Positions 49,606-58,729 of a stretch of 64,000 bases of DNA are shown here, one piece after another. Source of the DNA: UMGS1387 sp045539625 (GTDB lineage Bacteria; Bacillota; Clostridia; Oscillospirales; CAG-382); the NCBI GenBank assembly GCA_045539625.1, contig JAZQFS010000028.1, forward strand, positions 45,234 through 109,233, written 5' to 3'. A program made the translations under genes and the position numbers. Within the stretch, counting starts at the first letter, position 1, and every line of letters begins with the position of its first letter. The notes below the pieces were generated by a model. It had not been told where the DNA came from. It was given only the letters and a program-made list of their open reading frames with translations, and ran no database searches.

Positions 49606-49790
49606 TCGCCGACACGCCGACAGGCACTGTACAAAATGCCGTAAAAAAGGCGGCAAAACGGCAGGAATTCCCATGCTTGTTCTCACAATATTAATATATG
49701 TAAGATTTGTAAATTTTGATGAAAAAGTGTGACTATACTCGGAATAAAAGGTAAATATTGTAAATAAAAACTTTTTGCTCAAAAAAATGC

Positions 49791-49819
49791 TTGACAAACG
49801 ACAAAAAAGCGATTAAAAT
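49791..49819 (+). promoter_or_regulatory. Promoter of rpoB-rpoC
   Basis: TTGACA (49791-49796), 17-base spacer, TAAAAT (49814-49819), about 95 bases before rpoB. Its presence shows that rpoBC here has its own transcription start. Confidence 0.8.
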
Positions 49820-49919
49820 TGTATACTGCATTATAATCGAGTAGTAGTCTGCCCTTCAAGGCTCATTTCTACCCGAAAATCAAAAAAACGACCGAGAATG
49901 AATGGAGTGATAGCATACC

Positions 49920-52900
49920 ATGGTGAAACCAACGAAACTCGGCAACAACATCAGGTACAGCTTCTCAAAAATCAATGAAAAGCTGGAAATGCCAAACCTT
50001 ATCGAAGTACAGAAGGAGTCATATGAATGGTTCCTCGGCGAGGGTATGAAGGAAGTCCTTGAGGATGTTTCTCCCCTTGTTGACTACACAGGCAATCTGT
50101 TTATCGAATTTGTGGATTATTCGATAGATAAGACACCTAAGTATTCTGTTGAAGAATGTAAGGAACGTGACGTAAACTATGCGGCACACCTTAAAGTAAC
50201 AGTAAGACTTTCCAACAAGGAAACGGGTGAAGTAAAGGAATCCGAAGTGTTTATGGGAGATTTCCCTCTTATGACAGAACAGGGTACCTTTGTTATCAAC
50301 GGTGCGGAACGAGTTGTCGTTTCGCAGATTGTACGTTCTCCCGGTATCTATTATGAAGCAATTGACGACAAGTCCGGTAAAAAGCTTCACGCTGCAACAG
50401 TTATTCCCTACAGAGGAGCATGGCTGGAATATGAAACGGATGCCAACGATATTTTCTATGTTCGTATAGACAAGAACAGAAAGCTTCCCGTAACAGTATT
50501 CCTCAGAGCCCTCGGTCTTTCCTCCGATGCCGACCTTAAGGCAATGTTCGGCGAGGACGAAAAGCTTAACGCTACAATGTCCAAGGATCTTATGGAAAGC
50601 GAAGCGGTAAAAAAGGGAACAAGCGCTATGGACGAGTCCCTCAAGGAAATTTACAGAAAGCTGCGTCCCGGCGATCCTGCCATCGTTGAAAGTGCTCTTA
50701 CGCTTATCAATAACCTTTTCTTTGATGCAAAGAGATATGATATTTCTGCGGTAGGACGTTATAAGTTCAATAAGAAGCTTGCCCTGGGCAGAAGAATTGC
50801 AGGCTTCCGTCTTGCACGCCCTGTATGCTCTCCCTTTACAGGCGAAATTCTCTTTGATGAAGGCACTCTTCTTACAAAAGCCGATGCCGAAAAGATTGAA
50901 AACGCAGGCGTAACAGAAGTATTCCTTCTTACACAGGATACGGAAAACCCCACCGAATTCAAGGTATTTACCAACAAGATGGTAGATATGGAAAAGCTGG
51001 GCGTTATCCCTGCAGGATATGACCTTTCTTCCTTAAAGGTTGAGGAAAAGGTTAATGTTGAGGTTCTTGCTGAAATTCTTAACTCCACATCCACAGAGGA
51101 AGAATTTATTGCAGCATTCAACGAAAAGAGACTTCTTCTCATTCCCAAGCACATCACACGTGAAGATATATATGCTTCCGTTAACTATATGCTTTGTCTG
51201 TCCCATGCATGCGGCAATGTGGACGACATTGACCATCTCGGCAACAGAAGACTTCGCTCTGTGGGCGAGCTTCTTCAGAACCAGATGAGAATCGGTTTCA
51301 CCCGTATGGAAAAGCTTGTTAAAGAAAGAATGACCATGCAGGATTCCGAAAACCTCACTCCTCAGAGCCTTATCAATATAAGACCTATCGTTTCTGCAAT
51401 CAAGGAATTCTTCGGTTCATCTCCCCTTTCGCAGTTTATGGACCAGTCCAACCCTCTTGCAGAGCTTACACATAAGAGAAGACTTTCGGCTCTCGGTCCC
51501 GGCGGTCTGTCTCGTGACAGAGCATCCTTCGAAGTTCGAGACGTTCACTACACACATTACGGCCGTATGTGTCCTATCGAAACCCCTGAAGGTCCTAACA
51601 TCGGTCTTATCTCCTATCTTTCAACCTACGCTAAGATTAACAAGTTCGGCTTTATTGAAGCTCCTTACCGCAGGGTTGACAAGGAAACAGGCGTTGTTAC
51701 CGATGAAGTAGTATATATGACAGCCGACGTTGAAGACCAGTTCATCGTAGCTCAGGCTAACGAACCTCTCAACGAAGACGGAACATTTAAGAATAACAGA
51801 GTTACCGTTCGTATCAGAGAAGAAATCACCGAAGTTGAAAAAGAACGTGTTGACTACATGGACGTATCGCCTAAGATGGTGGTATCCGTAGCAACAGCGA
51901 TGATTCCCTTCCTTGAAAACGATGACAACTCCCGTGCACTCATGGGTTCAAACATGCAGAAGCAGGCAGTGCCTCTTATGATGACTGACAGCCCTATCGT
52001 AGGTACGGGTATGGAATACAAGGCGGCTGTTGACTCAGGCGTTGTTGTATGTGCCAAGGAAGCCGGCGTTGTTGAAAAGGCAAGCGGCGACACAATCGTT
52101 ATCCGTGAAGAAGACGGTAACAGAAGAAACTACCACCTCATTAAGTTTAAGAGAAGTAACCAGGGTACCTGCGTAAACCAGAGACCTATCGTATTCAAGG
52201 GTGAAACCGTAACAAAGGGACAGGTTATTGCCGACGGTCCTGCAACAAGCAACGGTGAAATCTCCCTCGGTAAGAACGCTCTCATAGGCTTTATGACATG
52301 GGAAGGTTACAACTACGAGGACGCCGTTCTGCTTAACGAAAGACTTGTAAGAAACGACGTTTATACATCCATTCATATTGAAGAGTATTCACACGAAGCA
52401 AGAGATACAAAGCTTGGTCCGGAAGAAATCACAAGAGATATTCCCAACGTTGGTGACGATGCACTTAAGAACCTTACCGCAGGCGGTATCGTTTGCATAG
52501 GTGCTGAGGTTCACGCAGGTGATATCCTTGTAGGTAAGGTAACACCCAAGGGTGAAACCGAGCTTACCGCAGAAGAAAGACTGCTGCGTGCAATCTTCGG
52601 CGAAAAGGCAAGAGAAGTAAGAGATACTTCCCTCAGACTTCCCCACGGCGAAAGCGGTATTGTTGTTGATATTCGTGAGTTTTCAAGAGAAAACCTTGAC
52701 GAGCTTCCTCCCGGAGTTAACAAGGTTGTAAGAGTATACATCGCACAGAAGAGAAAAATCTCTGTCGGTGACAAGATGGCGGGCCGTCACGGTAACAAGG
52801 GTGTCGTTTCACGTATCCTTCCTCCCGAAGATATGCCCTTCCTTGAAGACGGTACTCCTCTTGATATCGTGCTTAACCCTCTGGGCGTACCTTCCCGAAT

Positions 52901-53675
52901 GAATATCGGACAGGTGCTTGAAGTGCACCTCGGTATTGCCGCAAAGAAGCTTGGCATGAAGATTATGACTCCCGTATTTGACGGTGCCAACGAACAGGAC
53001 ATCGCCGAATGCCTCGAAAAGGCAGGTATGCGTCCCGACGGTAAGAGCATTCTTTACGACGGACGTACAGGTGAGCCCTTCGATAACCCCGTAACGGTTG
53101 GTATTATGTACTACCTCAAGCTGCATCACCTTGTTGATGACAAGATTCATGCACGTTCAACAGGTCCTTACTCACTGGTTACTCAGCAGCCTTTGGGCGG
53201 TAAAGCTCAGTTCGGCGGCCAGAGATTCGGTGAAATGGAAGTTTGGGCACTTGAAGCCTACGGCGCAGCTTATACACTTCAGGAAATCCTTACCGTTAAG
53301 TCTGACGACGTTATCGGTCGTGTAAAGGCTTACGAAGCAATCATAAAGGGACAGAACATTCCTACTCCCGGTGTTCCCGAATCCTTCAAGGTTCTTATCC
53401 GCGAGCTTCAGTCACTTGCACTTGACGTAAGAGTGCTTGACGATGAGGGCAATGAAATTGTTCTTAAGGACAGCAGTGCAGAAGAGCTTGAAAACGTAAG
53501 AAACGTAGTGGTTGACGACATCGGCGAAAGCGTTAATGACGGCAAGGGCTTTGACGGCTTCTATATGGAAGACGAAAACGGCGATGCCATTGAGGAAGAG
53601 TCTGACTCATATGATGATGACTTCGACAGCGATGCCGATTTCTACAGTGAAAACGATCCCGACAATATCGGCTGA
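49920..53675 (+). CDS. rpoB: RNA polymerase beta subunit
   Basis: Catalytic beta subunit of RNA polymerase, 1251 residues. Seen: the rifampicin-binding cluster FGSSPLSQFMDQSNPLAELT followed by HKRRLSALGPGG, with Asp, His and Ser at the classic resistance positions unchanged (so no mutation there), GRMCPIETPEGPNIGLI, the NYEDAVLLNERL and KMAGRHGNKGVVS active-site blocks and the C-terminal GGQRFGEMEVWALEAYGAA. The last 45 residues are a strongly acidic tail (DDDFDSDADF). The ATG at 49920 has GGAG 12 bases upstream; a GTG follows at once. rpoC starts 42 bases after the stop. Confidence 0.98.
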   Translation: MVKPTKLGNNIRYSFSKINEKLEMPNLIEVQKESYEWFLGEGMKEVLEDVSPLVDYTGNLFIEFVDYSIDKTPKYSVEECKERDVNYAAHLKVTVRLSNKETGEVKESEVFMGDFPLMTEQGTFVINGAERVVVSQIVRSPGIYYEAIDDKSGKKLHAATVIPYRGAWLEYETDANDIFYVRIDKNRKLPVTVFLRALGLSSDADLKAMFGEDEKLNATMSKDLMESEAVKKGTSAMDESLKEIYRKLRPGDPAIVESALTLINNLFFDAKRYDISAVGRYKFNKKLALGRRIAGFRLARPVCSPFTGEILFDEGTLLTKADAEKIENAGVTEVFLLTQDTENPTEFKVFTNKMVDMEKLGVIPAGYDLSSLKVEEKVNVEVLAEILNSTSTEEEFIAAFNEKRLLLIPKHITREDIYASVNYMLCLSHACGNVDDIDHLGNRRLRSVGELLQNQMRIGFTRMEKLVKERMTMQDSENLTPQSLINIRPIVSAIKEFFGSSPLSQFMDQSNPLAELTHKRRLSALGPGGLSRDRASFEVRDVHYTHYGRMCPIETPEGPNIGLISYLSTYAKINKFGFIEAPYRRVDKETGVVTDEVVYMTADVEDQFIVAQANEPLNEDGTFKNNRVTVRIREEITEVEKERVDYMDVSPKMVVSVATAMIPFLENDDNSRALMGSNMQKQAVPLMMTDSPIVGTGMEYKAAVDSGVVVCAKEAGVVEKASGDTIVIREEDGNRRNYHLIKFKRSNQGTCVNQRPIVFKGETVTKGQVIADGPATSNGEISLGKNALIGFMTWEGYNYEDAVLLNERLVRNDVYTSIHIEEYSHEARDTKLGPEEITRDIPNVGDDALKNLTAGGIVCIGAEVHAGDILVGKVTPKGETELTAEERLLRAIFGEKAREVRDTSLRLPHGESGIVVDIREFSRENLDELPPGVNKVVRVYIAQKRKISVGDKMAGRHGNKGVVSRILPPEDMPFLEDGTPLDIVLNPLGVPSRMNIGQVLEVHLGIAAKKLGMKIMTPVFDGANEQDIAECLEKAGMRPDGKSILYDGRTGEPFDNPVTVGIMYYLKLHHLVDDKIHARSTGPYSLVTQQPLGGKAQFGGQRFGEMEVWALEAYGAAYTLQEILTVKSDDVIGRVKAYEAIIKGQNIPTPGVPESFKVLIRELQSLALDVRVLDDEGNEIVLKDSSAEELENVRNVVVDDIGESVNDGKGFDGFYMEDENGDAIEEESDSYDDDFDSDADFYSENDPDNIG

Positions 53676-53717
53676 TAAAGCTCAGAATAACGACGAAAAG
53701 GAGCGAAAGAAAAGCTA

Positions 53718-56700
53718 ATGGGAAACGAACGCAACGAATTTGATGCTATTAAAATCGGTCTTGCCTCACCCGAAATGATCCGTTCTTGGTCACACGGCGA
53801 GGTTAAAAAGCCCGAAACTATAAACTACAGAACCTTAAAGCCCGAAAGAGACGGTCTTTTCTGCGAAAAAATCTTTGGTCCTACAAAGGACTGGGAATGT
53901 CATTGCGGAAAGTATAAGAGAGTTCGCTATAAGGGTAAGGTCTGCGAAAAATGTCACGTTGAAATTACCACAAATAAGGTAAGACGTGAAAGAATGGGAC
54001 ACATTGAACTTGCTTGTCCCGTATCACACATCTGGTACTTCAGAGCTATTCCTTCAAGAATGGGACTTTTGCTTGACATCTCTCCCAGAATGTTGGAAAA
54101 GGTACTGTACTTCGCAAGCTACATCGTGCTTGATCCCGGTGAAGGTACAGGCCTTGAAAAAATGCAGCTTCTGAGTGAACAGGAATACCAGAAGGCTAAG
54201 GAATACTACGGCAACGACTTCAGAGTAGGCATGGGTGCGGAAGCTATTAAAGAGCTTCTTGCAGAGCTTGACTGCGAAAGCCTTGCTGCTGAGCTTAAAA
54301 CAGAGCTTGATACAGCCGTAGGTCAGAAAAAGGTAAGAATTATCAAGAGACTTGAAGTTGTTGAAGCTTTCAGAGTTTCAGGCAACAAGCCCGAATGGAT
54401 GGTTCTTGACGTTATCCCCGTAATCCCGCCGGATATTCGTCCCATGGTTCAGCTTGACGGCGGCAGATTTGCCACAAGCGACCTTAACGACCTTTACAGA
54501 CGTGTTATCAACAGAAATAACAGACTTAATAAGATGATGGAGCTTCATGCACCTGAAATCATTATCAGAAATGAAAAGAGAATGCTTCAGGAAGCTGTTG
54601 ACGCCCTCATCGATAACGGAAGACGCGGAAGAGCGGTTACAGGTCCTAACAACAGACCTTTGAAATCTCTTTCCGAAATGCTCCGCGGTAAGCAGGGTAG
54701 ATTCCGTCAGAACCTCCTCGGTAAGCGTGTTGACTATTCGGGACGTTCTGTTATCGTAGTCGGACCTGACCTTAAGATTTACCAGTGCGGTCTTCCCAAG
54801 GAAATGGCTCTTGAGCTGTTCAAACCCTTCATTATGAAGAGACTTGTTGAAACAGGCAAGGCTTCCAACATCAAGGATGCAAAGAAGAAGGTTGAACGTG
54901 TTAACGCTGAGGTTTGGGATGCACTTGAGCATGTAATCAAGGATCACCCCGTACTTCTTAACCGTGCGCCTACACTTCACAGACTTTCAATTCAGGCATT
55001 TGAGCCTGTATTGGTTGAAGGACGTGCAATCAAGCTTCACCCCTTGGTATGTACAGCGTTTAACGCCGACTTTGACGGTGACCAGATGCCTGTTCACGTT
55101 CCTCTTTCCGCAGAAGCACAGGCAGAAGCTCGCTTCCTTATGCTCTCTGCAAACAACCTCTTAAAGCCCGTTAACGGACGTGCTGTTACCGTTCCTTCTC
55201 AGGATATGGTGCTCGGTTCTTACTACCTCACCCTTCTTAAGCACGGTGAGCCCGGTGACGTAAGAATTGACGAAAACGGCAACGAAATCTACCGTACCTT
55301 CAGAAACTTTGATGAAGCTATGATGGCATACTCCGTTGGTGAGCTTGGTCTTCACTCTCCCATTAAGGTAAGAGTTGAAAAGGAAATGCCCGACGGTACG
55401 GTAAAGAGCGGTATTATCAATGCTACTCTCGGTCGTCTTATCTTTAACAAGCCTATTCCTCAGGACCTTCACTTCATCGAAAGAAATGAAGAAAACGAGC
55501 TTGACCTTGAAATCAATTTCGTTGTTACCAAGGATGAGCTTGGTCAGATTGTTGACCGTTCCATCAAATACCACGGTATTTCAAAGACTGCCGAGCTTCT
55601 TGACGAAATCAAGGCTATGGGCTATAAGTACTCAACACGCGGTTCAATCTCCATCTCCGTATACGATATGACCGTTCCTCCTCAGAAGAAGGTTATTATC
55701 GCAGAAGGCGAAAAGCAGGTTGACGTTATCAGCAAGATGTACAAGCGCGGTCTTCTTTCCAACGAAGAAAGAAGAGAACGTGTTATCAAGGTTTGGGAAG
55801 ACGCTACAAAGGATGTTACCAACGCACTTCAGGCTAACCTTGATGAATTCAACTCCATCAAGATGATGGCGGACTCCGGTGCGAGAGGTTCTATCAAGCA
55901 GATAAGACAGCTTGCAGGTATGCGAGGCCTTATGGCATCTACATCAGGTAAGACCATTGAACTGCCTATCAAGGCAAACTTCAGAGAAGGTCTGAACATC
56001 TTGGAATACTTCATTGCGGCTCGTGGTGCCCGTAAAGGTCTTGCCGATACAGCGCTGAGAACAGCCGACTCAGGTTACCTTACAAGACGTCTTGTTGACG
56101 TTTCACAGGAAGTTATCGTTCGTGAAGAAAACTGTCACGACAGAGTTGGTCTCTGGGTAGAAACAATCAAGGATAACAATGAAATTATCGAGCCTCTTGC
56201 AGACAGACTGATAGGCAGATATATCATTGACGATATTTTAGATCCCGCAACAGGCGAGGTTATTGCAAAGGACGACACCATGCTCACAGAGCGTGAGGTT
56301 GACAAGATTATTGCTGCAGGTATTGAAAAGGTACACGTTCGTACCGCTCTTAACTGCCATGCAAAGCTTGGCTGCTGCGTACATTGCTACGGTGCGGACC
56401 TTGCAAGCGGAAATCCCGTTAACATCGGTGAATCTGTAGGTATTATTGCGGCTCAGTCCATCGGTGAACCCGGTACACAGCTTACCATGCGTACCTTCCA
56501 TACGGGCGGTATCGCCGGCGGCGATATCACACAGGGTCTTCCCCGAGTTGAAGAGCTCTTCGAAGCAAGAAGACCTAAGAAGACAAGTGTTGTTGCAGAC
56601 TTTGACGGCGAAATCACCATCACCGAGGATAAAAAGGCAAGACACGTTAAGCTTACAAGTGCAGCAGGCGACGAGGAAAAGGTATATCTTATTCCTTACG

Positions 56701-57506
56701 GCACAAGAATGGTTGTGCAGTCAGGCGACAGTGTAACACGTGGTCAGAGCCTTACAGAAGGTAACATCAGCCCCGCTGATATTCTCAGAATCAACGGTCT
56801 TAACGCAGTATACAGCTACATCATCAAGGAAGTACAGCGTGTATACCGTCTGCAGGGTGTTGAAATTAACGACAAGCATATTGAAGTTATTGCACGTCAG
56901 ATGACAAGAAAGGTTAAGATTGAGCATCCCGGTTCTACCGATATGCTTATCGGCTCACTTGTTGACATTACCGAATTTGAAACAAAGAACGCCGAAATCA
57001 AGGCTCGTCTTGATGCCGGTGAGGTTGGCATTGCAGAAGCAACCTGCTCACCTGTTCTCTTTGGTATTACAAAGGCATCACTTTCTACCGAATCCTTCCT
57101 GTCGGCAGCATCCTTCCAGGAAACAACAAAGGTTCTTACAGAAGCTGCTATCAAGGGTAAGATTGACCCGCTGGTTGGTCTTAAGGAAAATGTTATTATC
57201 GGTAAGCTTATTCCTGCTGGTACAGGTCTTTCAATGTACAGAGACGTTGAAGTAACCGATGCCGAGGGTAAGGAGCTTAAGGTTGAACAGCCTGAAGTTG
57301 AAAACAAGTACGCTGACTTCAGAAGCGGTCTCGAAGCACTGAAGGAAGAAGGCGCATTTGACGACGAGGATACAGACGGAGAAGATGACCTTGGAGATGA
57401 CGCAGACGATATGGACGATATCGCAGACGGTGCATCAAATGTTGATGAGCTTTTAGCGGCTCTGGGCAAGGCACTTGAATCCGATGAGGAAGAAACAGAA
57501 GAATAA
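53718..57506 (+). CDS. rpoC: RNA polymerase beta' subunit
   Basis: Largest polymerase subunit, 1262 residues. Seen: the N-terminal zinc-binding domain with four cysteines (CHCGKYKRVRYKGKVCEKCH near residue 60), the metal-chelating NADFDGDQMPVHVP near residue 449, the second zinc site CHAKLGCCVHCYG near residue 880, and the GEPGTQLTMRTFHTGG trigger-loop/bridge region near residue 916. The last 40 residues form an acidic tail (DDLGDDADDMDDIADG), like that of rpoB. GAGCGAAAGAAAAGC precedes the start. No split or insertion is visible. A terminator follows. Confidence 0.98.
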   Translation: MGNERNEFDAIKIGLASPEMIRSWSHGEVKKPETINYRTLKPERDGLFCEKIFGPTKDWECHCGKYKRVRYKGKVCEKCHVEITTNKVRRERMGHIELACPVSHIWYFRAIPSRMGLLLDISPRMLEKVLYFASYIVLDPGEGTGLEKMQLLSEQEYQKAKEYYGNDFRVGMGAEAIKELLAELDCESLAAELKTELDTAVGQKKVRIIKRLEVVEAFRVSGNKPEWMVLDVIPVIPPDIRPMVQLDGGRFATSDLNDLYRRVINRNNRLNKMMELHAPEIIIRNEKRMLQEAVDALIDNGRRGRAVTGPNNRPLKSLSEMLRGKQGRFRQNLLGKRVDYSGRSVIVVGPDLKIYQCGLPKEMALELFKPFIMKRLVETGKASNIKDAKKKVERVNAEVWDALEHVIKDHPVLLNRAPTLHRLSIQAFEPVLVEGRAIKLHPLVCTAFNADFDGDQMPVHVPLSAEAQAEARFLMLSANNLLKPVNGRAVTVPSQDMVLGSYYLTLLKHGEPGDVRIDENGNEIYRTFRNFDEAMMAYSVGELGLHSPIKVRVEKEMPDGTVKSGIINATLGRLIFNKPIPQDLHFIERNEENELDLEINFVVTKDELGQIVDRSIKYHGISKTAELLDEIKAMGYKYSTRGSISISVYDMTVPPQKKVIIAEGEKQVDVISKMYKRGLLSNEERRERVIKVWEDATKDVTNALQANLDEFNSIKMMADSGARGSIKQIRQLAGMRGLMASTSGKTIELPIKANFREGLNILEYFIAARGARKGLADTALRTADSGYLTRRLVDVSQEVIVREENCHDRVGLWVETIKDNNEIIEPLADRLIGRYIIDDILDPATGEVIAKDDTMLTEREVDKIIAAGIEKVHVRTALNCHAKLGCCVHCYGADLASGNPVNIGESVGIIAAQSIGEPGTQLTMRTFHTGGIAGGDITQGLPRVEELFEARRPKKTSVVADFDGEITITEDKKARHVKLTSAAGDEEKVYLIPYGTRMVVQSGDSVTRGQSLTEGNISPADILRINGLNAVYSYIIKEVQRVYRLQGVEINDKHIEVIARQMTRKVKIEHPGSTDMLIGSLVDITEFETKNAEIKARLDAGEVGIAEATCSPVLFGITKASLSTESFLSAASFQETTKVLTEAAIKGKIDPLVGLKENVIIGKLIPAGTGLSMYRDVEVTDAEGKELKVEQPEVENKYADFRSGLEALKEEGAFDDEDTDGEDDLGDDADDMDDIADGASNVDELLAALGKALESDEEETEE

Positions 57507-57533
57507 TTCCTGCTTCAATTCCAAATAAAAAAT

Positions 57534-57563
57534 ACGGAGCTGCAAATCTGCGGCTCCGTTTTG
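57534..57563 (+). terminator. Terminator of rpoBC
   Basis: ACGGAGC (57534-57540) with GCTCCGT (57553-57559), inner TGC/GC-type pairs, then TTTTG. Ends the rpoB-rpoC unit. Confidence 0.85.
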
Positions 57564-57591
57564 AATATGTAATGAGAAAGGAAAACTGAAT

Positions 57592-58068
57592 ATGAAAGCA
57601 ATAATCACAATGGAAAACGGCAAGACAATGACTATCGAGCTTTATCCCGAAAAGGCACCCATTACGGTTGATAACTTTGTAAAGCTTGCAAAGGACGGCT
57701 TTTATGACGGTCTTATATTCCACAGAGTAATCCCCGGCTTTATGATTCAGGGAGGCGATCCCGAAGGAACAGGCATGGGCGGCCCCGGTCATACAATCAA
57801 GGGCGAATTTCGTGCAAACGGCGTAAACAATGACCTTAAGCACACCCGCGGCGTTATCTCAATGGCAAGAACAATGGCACCCAACTCAGCAGGAAGCCAG
57901 TTCTTTATTATGCATGCAGATGCGCCTCACCTTGACGGTCAGTATGCTGCATTCGGCAAGATGACAGACGGCTTTGAAGCTCTTGACGAAATTGCCTCAG
58001 TAAGAACAAATGCCATGGATAAGCCTCTTGACGAGCAGAAAATGGCAAAGGTTACTATTGAAGACTGA
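57592..58068 (+). CDS. Cyclophilin-type peptidyl-prolyl isomerase
   Basis: Cytoplasmic prolyl cis-trans isomerase of 158 residues. Seen: ITVDNFVKLAKDGFYDGLIF near residue 22, HRVIPGFMIQGGDPEGTGMG with the catalytic Arg and ligands, SMARTMAPNSAGSQFFIM and HLDGQYAAFGKMTDGFE. No signal peptide. The ATG at 57592 follows GAAAGGAAA. It is between the rpoBC terminator and its own terminator, so it stands alone. Confidence 0.96.
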   Translation: MKAIITMENGKTMTIELYPEKAPITVDNFVKLAKDGFYDGLIFHRVIPGFMIQGGDPEGTGMGGPGHTIKGEFRANGVNNDLKHTRGVISMARTMAPNSAGSQFFIMHADAPHLDGQYAAFGKMTDGFEALDEIASVRTNAMDKPLDEQKMAKVTIED

Positions 58069-58130
58069 TAGAAAAACTGTTTTTAGTAAAACGGCAAATA
58101 TTCCTGTTTGAGAATAACGGTAAAATAAAT

Positions 58131-58158
58131 GGCTGTATCAATGATACTTGATACAGCC
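58131..58158. terminator. Bidirectional terminator between cyclophilin and regulator genes
   Basis: GGCTGTATCA (58131-58140) with TGATACAGCC (58149-58158), eight-base loop, and T-rich flanks on both strands. Confidence 0.88.
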
Positions 58159-58171
58159 TCTTTGCTTTTAT

Positions 58172-58549
58172 CTACTTTTCGCTCTCTACTTTTTGCAGGT
58201 ATTCCTTGATTTTCGCAACGCTCTGAGCACTTATGTGGTGCTCAATTTTACAACTGTCGCTGTAGGCGGTCTCTTCATCAACGCCAAGAGCCATAAGAGC
58301 CTTTGCAATTATGTTGTGACGTTCAAATACACGTTCTGCAACGCTCTTCCCCGTTTCGGTAAGATTCAGGCTTCCGTCTTCGTCAACCGTGATGTACCCG
58401 TTTTCCCTGAGCTGCTTCATAGCAACGGAAACGCTGGGCTTTGTAAATCCGAGCTCGTTTGCCACATCGATGCTTCTTACACTGCCGTTTTTGTTTTTTA
58501 GTACAAGTATGGTTTCAAGATAGTTTTCGGCAGATTCAAGTATTTTCAT
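58172..58549 (-). CDS. Metal-dependent regulator, DtxR/MntR family
   Basis: DNA-binding repressor of 125 residues, the short form lacking the SH3-like domain. Seen: the N-terminal winged helix (ESAENYLETILVL, SIDVANELGFTKPSVSVAMK, recognition helix near residue 35-45) and the dimerisation/metal part with RHNIIAKALMALGVDEETAY and CKIEHHISAQSVAKI (Cys, Glu and His metal ligands near residue 100). The pattern fits MntR-like Mn(II) sensors or IdeR-like Fe(II) sensors; which one is not clear. Divergent from the radical SAM gene, with 180 bases between. Confidence 0.92.
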   Translation of the reverse strand: MKILESAENYLETILVLKNKNGSVRSIDVANELGFTKPSVSVAMKQLRENGYITVDEDGSLNLTETGKSVAERVFERHNIIAKALMALGVDEETAYSDSCKIEHHISAQSVAKIKEYLQKVESEK

Positions 58550-58584
58550 CGTTAAAGCACCTCTTTTCTTTTGGAATTGACAAC

Positions 58585-58613
58585 AGTATAACAGATAAAT
58601 TACTTTTTGTCAA
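58585..58613 (-). promoter_or_regulatory. Promoter of the DtxR/MntR-like gene
   Basis: On the - strand: TTGACA (58608-58613), 17-base spacer, TATACT (58585-58590), about 40 bases before the start codon. Confidence 0.85.
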
Positions 58614-58664
58614 ATGCTTTAAGGTAAACAATTTGCAAAGGTACATTTTTACAAAAATTATTAC

Positions 58665-58693
58665 TTTACAAATCCATAAAAATGTGTTATTAT
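58665..58693 (+). promoter_or_regulatory. Promoter of the radical SAM pair and mnmG
   Basis: TTTACA (58665-58670), 17-base spacer, TATTAT (58688-58693), about 37 bases before the start at 58730. Possible head of the 58730-63824 operon. Confidence 0.7.
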
Positions 58694-58729
58694 AAAGGGT
58701 AATATATAAAGGCACAGCAGGTGATTTAC

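Noticed and set aside
57319..57843. - strand frame of 174 codons over the rpoC end and cyclophilin start
   Set aside because: Spans a terminator and two convincing + strand genes; no ribosome site.
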